A stretch of 64,000 nucleotides of DNA from an uncultured Clostridia bacterium (GTDB lineage Bacteria > Bacillota > Clostridia > Oscillospirales > Ruminococcaceae), in assembly GCA_944386475.1 (NCBI GenBank), contig CALXBH010000043.1, positions 1-64,000 on the forward strand, in the 5' to 3' direction. Below, piece by piece: positions 59,436-64,000 of the stretch (the first letter of the stretch is position 1; every line of letters starts with the position of its first letter). Made by a program: the position numbers and the translations under genes. The notes beneath the pieces are model-generated. The model had not been told where the DNA came from and searched no databases. It saw only the letters and a program-made list of their open reading frames with translations.

Positions 59436-59768
59436 ATGAAGGATCGAAAAAGAAACCGGCAATGTTTCTGGCTGGCATTCGCCGTCACCCTGCTCATCTG
59501 CGGCAGCCTGTACGGGTTTTATACCGCCGCCGTCAACACCCAAAGCCAAATCCAGGGGGATGATCCCTCCGTCTGGCTTCGGCTGGAGAAGGACAGCGGC
59601 GACGTGCGCATGCGCCTGATGGGGGAGGAATACGCCCTTTCCCTGGCGCCAATCAACGAAGCAGTCAAACAGCTCCACCGGTTTCACGCCGTCATCCCCG
59701 CGGAATACCGGCTTTATTCCCAGGGTGTCGCCCTGTTGGAGCAGGCGGTGAACAGCCTGCTTGGATAA
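59436..59768 (+). CDS. Small membrane-anchored hypothetical protein
   Basis: 110 residues: basic start (M-K-D-R-K-R-N-R), one membrane helix (about 11-31), then a soluble domain with W-L-R-L-E-K-D-S-G-D-V-R-M-R-L. AAGGAGAGG lies six bases upstream. Sits between spoIIP and the trpB T-box on the same strand; possibly a sporulation gene by position, without a recognised family. Confidence 0.65.
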   Translation: MKDRKRNRQCFWLAFAVTLLICGSLYGFYTAAVNTQSQIQGDDPSVWLRLEKDSGDVRMRLMGEEYALSLAPINEAVKQLHRFHAVIPAEYRLYSQGVALLEQAVNSLLG

Positions 59769-59812
59769 ATTGCTTTGGCAATCAGAATTTTGAGATTCCC
59801 CTCTTTTTTCTG

Positions 59813-59841
59813 TTGACAGCCGGAGATTTTAGTGTTATAAT
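59813..59841 (+). promoter_or_regulatory. Promoter of the trpB T-box transcript
   Basis: TTGACA, 17-base spacer, TATAAT. Confidence 0.92.
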
Positions 59842-59847
59842 TTGGTA

Positions 59848-60137
59848 AACTGTTGAAGAAGAGAAGTAGGCCGAATCCCTTTTTTCCCAGAGAGCTGTGG
59901 GCAGTGGAAGCACGGCAAAAAACATCCGGCTGAATGGACTTCTGAGGGCGAGCAGAAATAAAACCGGTTTCCCCCGGTTTTAGAGTATGGGAGACGGAGC
60001 ATGACTCTCCGTAAACAAAGGTCTGCATATGCTAGTATGCGTAAAGTGGGCGCAAGATTTTGCGTCAAGCCGGGTGGCACCGCAGGAGATTTACAAATCC
60101 TGTCCCAGCACAAAAACTGGGACAGGATTTTTTATTT
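59848..60137 (+). promoter_or_regulatory. T-box riboswitch with Trp (UGG) specifier
   Basis: Stem I begins GAAGAAGAGAAGTAG and includes AGAGAG and a GGTGG-like apical part. A specifier candidate TGG at 59935-59937 lies in the context CTGAA-TGG-ACTTC. The T-box consensus reads GGGTGGCACCGC (60072-60083), where tRNA acceptor ends pair. A terminator AAATCCTGTCCCAG/CTGGGACAGGATTT with T run (60095-60134) follows. Uncharged tRNA-Trp would allow readthrough into trpB. Confidence 0.92.
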
Positions 60138-60176
60138 TTATATTCTGTCCCCACATCAGAAAGGAGACTGAAAACC

Positions 60177-61553
60177 ATGGCAGACAAAAACATCCCCTAC
60201 AAAATTTATCTTGAGGAATCCGAGATGCCCACCGCGTGGTACAACCTGCGGGCCGACATGAAAAACAAGCCCGCCCCCCTGCTCAACCCCGGCACCCACA
60301 AGCCTATGAAGGCGGAGGAACTGGCCGGCGTCTTTTGTGACGAGCTGATTAAACAGGAGCTAGACGACACCACCCCTTACTTTGAAATTCCCGAACCCAT
60401 CCGCAACTTCTACAAGATGTACCGCCCCTCCCCTTTGGTGCGGGCCTACTGCCTGGAGGAAAAGCTTCAAACCCCGGCAAAGATCTACTATAAATTCGAG
60501 GGCAACAACACCAGTGGCAGCCACAAGCTGAATTCCGCCATCGCCCAGGCCTATTACGCCAAAAAACAGGGACTCAAGGGCGTGACCACCGAGACGGGCG
60601 CCGGCCAGTGGGGTACTGCCCTGTCCATGGCCTGCTCCTACTTTGATCTTGACTGCAAGGTGTATATGGTCAAGGTGTCCTACGAGCAAAAGCCCTTCCG
60701 GCGGGAGGTTATGCGCACCTACGGCGCATCGGTAACCCCTTCCCCCTCTATGGAGACCGAGGTGGGCAAAAAGATTTTAGCGGAGCATCCCGGCACCACC
60801 GGAAGCTTAGGGTGCGCCATCTCCGAGGCGGTGGAAGCAGCCACTACCACCGAAGGCTACCGCTATGTGCTGGGCAGCGTGTTAAACCAGGTGCTGCTCC
60901 ACCAGTCGGTGATCGGCCTGGAGACCAAAACCGCCCTGGACAAATACGGCATCAAGCCGGATATCATCATCGGCTGCGCCGGCGGCGGCTCCAACCTGGG
61001 CGGACTGATCTCTCCCTTTATGGGCGAAAAGCTCCGGGGCGAAGCGGATTACCGCTTTATCGCGGTGGAGCCCGCCTCCTGCCCCAGCTTTACCCGGGGC
61101 AAATACGCTTACGACTTCTGTGACACCGGCATGGTCTGCCCGCTGTCCAAAATGTACACCCTGGGCAGCGGCTTTATCCCCGCCCCCAACCACGCCGGCG
61201 GCTTGCGGTACCACGGCATGAGCTCCACCCTGTCCCAGCTTTATCACGACGGCCTGATGGAGGCGGTCTCGGTTCCCCAGACGGCGGTGTTCGAGGCGGC
61301 GGAGCGGTTTGCACGGGTGGAGGGCATCCTCCCCGCCCCTGAAAGCGCCCACGCCATCAAGGTGGCCATCGACGAGGCGATGAAGTGCAAAGAGACCGGC
61401 GAGGAAAAAACCATCGTCTTCGGCCTGACAGGAACGGGCTATTTTGACATGGTGGCCTATGAAAAATTCCACAACGGCCAGATGGAGGATTACGTCCCTA
61501 CCGACCAAGAAATCCAGGAAAATCTCAATAAGCTCCCCCAAGTGGAGGCATAA
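60177..61553 (+). CDS. trpB: TrpB-like tryptophan synthase beta subunit (TrpB2 type)
   Basis: PLP enzyme making tryptophan from indole and serine. 458 residues, about 50 longer than the classical partner of TrpA, as in the TrpB2 class. PLP Lys117 is in T-S-G-S-H-K-L-N-S-A; T-E-T-G-A-G-Q-W-G and the phosphate-binding G-C-A-G-G-G-S-N follow. No trpA or other trp gene is nearby, consistent with an indole-salvage role. Control by the UGG T-box just upstream supports tryptophan synthesis. AAGGAG lies ten bases upstream. Confidence 0.93.
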   Translation: MADKNIPYKIYLEESEMPTAWYNLRADMKNKPAPLLNPGTHKPMKAEELAGVFCDELIKQELDDTTPYFEIPEPIRNFYKMYRPSPLVRAYCLEEKLQTPAKIYYKFEGNNTSGSHKLNSAIAQAYYAKKQGLKGVTTETGAGQWGTALSMACSYFDLDCKVYMVKVSYEQKPFRREVMRTYGASVTPSPSMETEVGKKILAEHPGTTGSLGCAISEAVEAATTTEGYRYVLGSVLNQVLLHQSVIGLETKTALDKYGIKPDIIIGCAGGGSNLGGLISPFMGEKLRGEADYRFIAVEPASCPSFTRGKYAYDFCDTGMVCPLSKMYTLGSGFIPAPNHAGGLRYHGMSSTLSQLYHDGLMEAVSVPQTAVFEAAERFARVEGILPAPESAHAIKVAIDEAMKCKETGEEKTIVFGLTGTGYFDMVAYEKFHNGQMEDYVPTDQEIQENLNKLPQVEA

Positions 61554-61612
61554 ATCCTTTTTCGCCCCGGAGCGTCAAGAGCATTTTTCAACAATGTATG
61601 TTTAAATAGGTA

Positions 61613-61649
61613 AAAAATCCCTCTGGCAAAAAGCCAGAGGGATTTTTTT
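61613..61649 (+). terminator. Bidirectional terminator between trpB and spo0A
   Basis: Stem AAAAAATCCCTCTGGC/GCCAGAGGGATTTTTT with AAAAA loop. Confidence 0.9.
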
Positions 61650-61687
61650 ACAGAAATGGAGAAATGGAAAGGAAACAGCTTGCAAAA

Positions 61688-62464
61688 TCAGCCCACGCCC
61701 TTGAGCTGTAAACGGAGCTTGTCCGCAATCATGGCGATAAATTCCGAGTTGGTTGGCTTTCCTCTGGAGTTGTGGATGGTATAGCCGAAATAGCTGTTTA
61801 AGGTGTCCAGATCGCCCCGGTCCCAAGCCACTTCAATGGCGTGGCGGATAGCCCTTTCCACCCGGGAAGGGGTGGTGTCAAACCGTTTGGCCACCGTGGG
61901 ATATAAAAGCTTGGTCACCGAATTAATCATATCGGGATTTTCCACCGACAGGATAATCGACTCCCGCAGATAGTGATAGCCTTTAATATGGGCGGGAACG
62001 CCGATTTGATGGATCACTTCGGTGACCATCATTTCTAAGCTTTGTCCGGGTGTGGCGGCAATAGCCGCCGGCTTTTTGGAAGCGGCCTTGCCCGCAAAGC
62101 CGGTCAGATCCAAAATGCGCTGGGCCAGCACATTCACGTCAAAGGGCTGGAGCACCAGATAATCCGCGCCCTTTTCCAGCACCTCGGCATTCATAAACGC
62201 ATTGTCGTACTCGGTGCTCACCACAAAAATAGGTTTTTTGATCCCGGCCTTTTGCACCGCGTCCATCAGTCCCAAACAGTCCATCCCCGGCATGTAGGCA
62301 TCCATAAGCACCACATCCGGTTTTTCCTGACGGATTTTCTCTAACAGCACCATCCCATCCTTGCGGCAGTTTTCCACCTCAAAGCCGCAGGATTTAAGCG
62401 CCGCACCGCAGGCGTGGCCGTATTCCGCCGTGTCATCCCCGATAATTATTTTCAGCTTTTGCAT
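61688..62464 (-). CDS. spo0A: Sporulation master regulator Spo0A (receiver lacks the conserved Lys)
   Basis: 258 residues: receiver (1-120) with Asp10/Asp11 and phospho-acceptor Asp55 ([12 protein letters not shown]), then the Spo0A DNA-binding domain (~140-258, [24 protein letters not shown] and [12 protein letters not shown]). Where receivers carry the invariant K-P, this one reads L-Q-P-F, with Gln106. Phosphorylated Spo0A starts sporulation. ATG preceded by GGAGG with about nine bases. A perfect 0A box lies upstream. SpoIVB precedes it as in Bacillus. Confidence 0.96.
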   Translation of the reverse strand: MQKLKIIIGDDTAEYGHACGAALKSCGFEVENCRKDGMVLLEKIRQEKPDVVLMDAYMPGMDCLGLMDAVQKAGIKKPIFVVSTEYDNAFMNAEVLEKGADYLVLQPFDVNVLAQRILDLTGFAGKAASKKPAAIAATPGQSLEMMVTEVIHQIGVPAHIKGYHYLRESIILSVENPDMINSVTKLLYPTVAKRFDTTPSRVERAIRHAIEVAWDRGDLDTLNSYFGYTIHNSRGKPTNSEFIAMIADKLRLQLKGVG

Positions 62465-62610
62465 CGTTGTCTAACCTCCGTTGTTTTTTCTATGACAGAA
62501 TATTACCATAAAATGGAATAAATGGCAATACATTTTCTGGAAGTTTTTGTAAAATCAGAATGTTTAATAAAAATATCCCTGTTTTTTAGTTAAGATAGCA
62601 GGTTTCCTTC

Positions 62611-62617
62611 TGTCGAA
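62611..62617 (+). promoter_or_regulatory. 0A box in the spo0A upstream region
   Basis: Exact TGTCGAA, the Spo0A-binding consensus, about 150 bases upstream of the spo0A start codon, between spoIVB and spo0A. This suggests autoregulation as in Bacillus. A single 7-mer can occur by chance, but its placement is apt. Confidence 0.55.
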
Positions 62618-62675
62618 ATCTGAAGAAAAAACAATCTTTTTGTTATATTTTACCATCTTTGTCCGAATATAGCAA

Positions 62676-63917
62676 CTAGGAAGCGGATTTTTTTTCAATT
62701 TCTGGCTGAGACAAACTGGTATTGACCATATTTTCAATGAAAATACCGTATCCCCGGGTAGGATCGTTTACAAATACATGGGTAATGGCGCCGATAATCC
62801 TGCCATCCTGGATGATAGGGCTGCCGCTCATCCCCTGAACGATCCCTCCGGTTTTTTGAAGCAGCTCGGGGTCGGTGATTTTGATGACCATATTTTTGGT
62901 GGCGTGGTTGGAGTTTAAACTGATCTTATCCACCGTCACCGTGTATTCCTTAGGGCCTTCACCGTCCACCGTCGTGATGATGGTGGCGTCGCCCTCTTTA
63001 ATATCCTGCTTCAGGGCGACGGGCAGCGCCTCCTGACCGCTGGGATTTTCCGCCAAGGTGCCAAAGATCCCCGTTTCGGCGTTAGCCGTCACGATTCCGC
63101 AGGCTTTGGTGGAGGCAAAGCTCCCTTTCAGCTCTCCAGGCGTGCCCGACTGCCCTTTAGTAATCCCATTTAATTTGACATCTACGATCTCCCCTGAATG
63201 CAGGGGCATAAGCTCCCCGGTGTCCACATCGCAGATGCCGTGGCCCAAGCCTCCAAAGGCAGAGGTGGTAGGATTATAAAAGGTAATCGTCCCGATGCCG
63301 GCGGAGCTGTCCCGCACCCAGATGCCGGCCTTGTACTTGCCGTCGGTGGAACACACTACGGGAGTAAGGGTCGTGTGTACGGCCTCACCGTCCCGCAAAA
63401 GGGAAAAATCCATTTTTCGCCCGGCGCTTTGTTCCACCAGGGCGGCCACCTCTTCGTTGGTAGAGACCGCCTTGCCGTTAATGGTGGTAATCACATCCCC
63501 AGTCTGGATGCCGCAGGCCTTGGCAGGATTTTGGTTCCCCGCGGCGGTGGGGATATCGTTAATGCCCACCACCATCACCCCTTCGGTGCACAGCTTGACG
63601 CCGAAGGGCGTCCCGCAGGGCACCAGCATGGTCTGGGTCACCTCCTGCACCCGGGTGGTTTTAATGGGGATAATCCCAAACAGCTTCAGCGAAACGTTCC
63701 CCGAGGAAACGCTGTTTTGGGAAGCGCTTTTCACCCGCCCGTTTTCGGGAAGGCTACTTGACGTAACGCTTAGATTTGTTTTAATATGAAGTTGCTCCCC
63801 TTCCAAAACATAAAAGTTGTCCGGAAGGGTGAAGTTTAAATAAACGGCGGCGCCGGTGGCCGACAAAGCCAAAAAAGATAAAACACCGGCGGCAAACCGC
63901 ACAATTTTTCGCATCAA
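62676..63917 (-). CDS. spoIVB: SpoIVB serine peptidase (sigma-K checkpoint)
   Basis: S55-family protease made in the forespore that triggers pro-sigma-K processing. 413 residues: membrane helix (~5-26), PDZ domain (~105-190, with G-I-Q-T-G-D-V-I-T-T-I-N-G), then the S55 peptidase with G-L-G-H-G-I-C-D (His) and V-Q-G-M-S-G-S-P-I (Ser). TTG taken as start, nine bases after AGGAG; the ATG directly after it is equally usable. Adjacent to spo0A in the conserved order. Confidence 0.95.
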   Translation of the reverse strand: MMRKIVRFAAGVLSFLALSATGAAVYLNFTLPDNFYVLEGEQLHIKTNLSVTSSSLPENGRVKSASQNSVSSGNVSLKLFGIIPIKTTRVQEVTQTMLVPCGTPFGVKLCTEGVMVVGINDIPTAAGNQNPAKACGIQTGDVITTINGKAVSTNEEVAALVEQSAGRKMDFSLLRDGEAVHTTLTPVVCSTDGKYKAGIWVRDSSAGIGTITFYNPTTSAFGGLGHGICDVDTGELMPLHSGEIVDVKLNGITKGQSGTPGELKGSFASTKACGIVTANAETGIFGTLAENPSGQEALPVALKQDIKEGDATIITTVDGEGPKEYTVTVDKISLNSNHATKNMVIKITDPELLQKTGGIVQGMSGSPIIQDGRIIGAITHVFVNDPTRGYGIFIENMVNTSLSQPEIEKKSAS

Positions 63918-64000
63918 TTTCCATCACTCCTGACATTCATTCATGCTATTACTATCGGACAAAAACCATCAAAATATAAAAGGGAATTCCAAGCGCATGA

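Overview
The window looks like chromosome of a spore-forming, Gram-positive anaerobe of the Clostridia, most likely an Oscillospirales/Ruminococcaceae-type gut bacterium. The evidence is the sporulation gene set (spo0A, spoIVB, gpr, spoIIP, spoVG, a PdaB-like deacetylase), strong AGGAGG ribosome binding sites, frequent GTG and TTG starts, a Gram-positive style rpmG-secE-nusG-rplKAJL cluster with an L10 leader, a T-box, and class A RNase P RNA. Base composition is moderately GC-rich (by eye, not counted), with a few AT-richer patches. This is an inference from gene content; no 16S rRNA is present.

Layout. 1-0.5 kb: edge of a mobile element (large serine recombinase start plus a small ORF). 0.5-5.3 kb: PdaB-like deacetylase, a tandem pair of membrane-anchored proteins, dCMP deaminase, an ATPase, rsmA (apparent CTG start) and tRNA-Arg(ACG). 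5.3-7.8 kb: an acetyltransferase patch with duplicated tRNA terminator sequence and a gene fragment. 8-13 kb: CPBP protease, tadA, small membrane protein, SLOG protein, alr, an XRE regulator. 13-18.8 kb: CNNM/CorC transporter behind a structured leader RNA, LtaS-like sulfatase, spoVG, hflX. 19-23.6 kb: nadB-nadC, a GNAT, and amtB-glnK behind a leader terminator. 23.8-29.3 kb: rnpB, lemA-TPM pair, pckA, VanY-type carboxypeptidase. 29.4-38.2 kb: CAP-domain lipoprotein broken by an in-frame TGA, rny, DUF4097 protein, proS, a PRK06851-like ATPase, and two pairs of small membrane proteins. 38.3-41.9 kb: ribosomal protein/transcription cluster. 42.2-49.1 kb: URO-D family protein, then ddl-murI-DUF1934-argS-homocysteine methyltransferase. 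49.1-55 kb: AraC regulator divergent from a 1602-residue surface glycoside hydrolase. 55-57 kb: frameshifted YjdF-like protein, NUDIX hydrolase, small protein, rpsT. 57.1-64 kb: gpr, spoIIP, Trp T-box with trpB, spo0A, spoIVB.

Functional threads. Cell wall precursor supply (alr, murI, ddl) and remodelling (VanY-like carboxypeptidase, PdaB-like deacetylase, SpoIIP) are strongly represented. Sporulation control (spo0A with an upstream 0A box, spoIVB) and spore outgrowth (gpr) sit at the right end. Nitrogen uptake (amtB-glnK), NAD synthesis (nadB-nadC without nadA nearby) and anaplerosis (GTP-type pckA) are housekeeping modules.

I did not find a clear new multi-gene system such as a defence island. 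The most interesting signals are: an unassigned leader RNA with terminator/antiterminator architecture upstream of the CNNM gene; a family of related perfect hairpins at convergent gene ends; duplicated tRNA-terminator sequence bracketing a foreign-looking acetyltransferase and a gene fragment; a nonsense codon exactly at a conserved Trp codon; a G7-tract frameshift; a degenerate second P-loop; and a Spo0A receiver lacking the conserved lysine.
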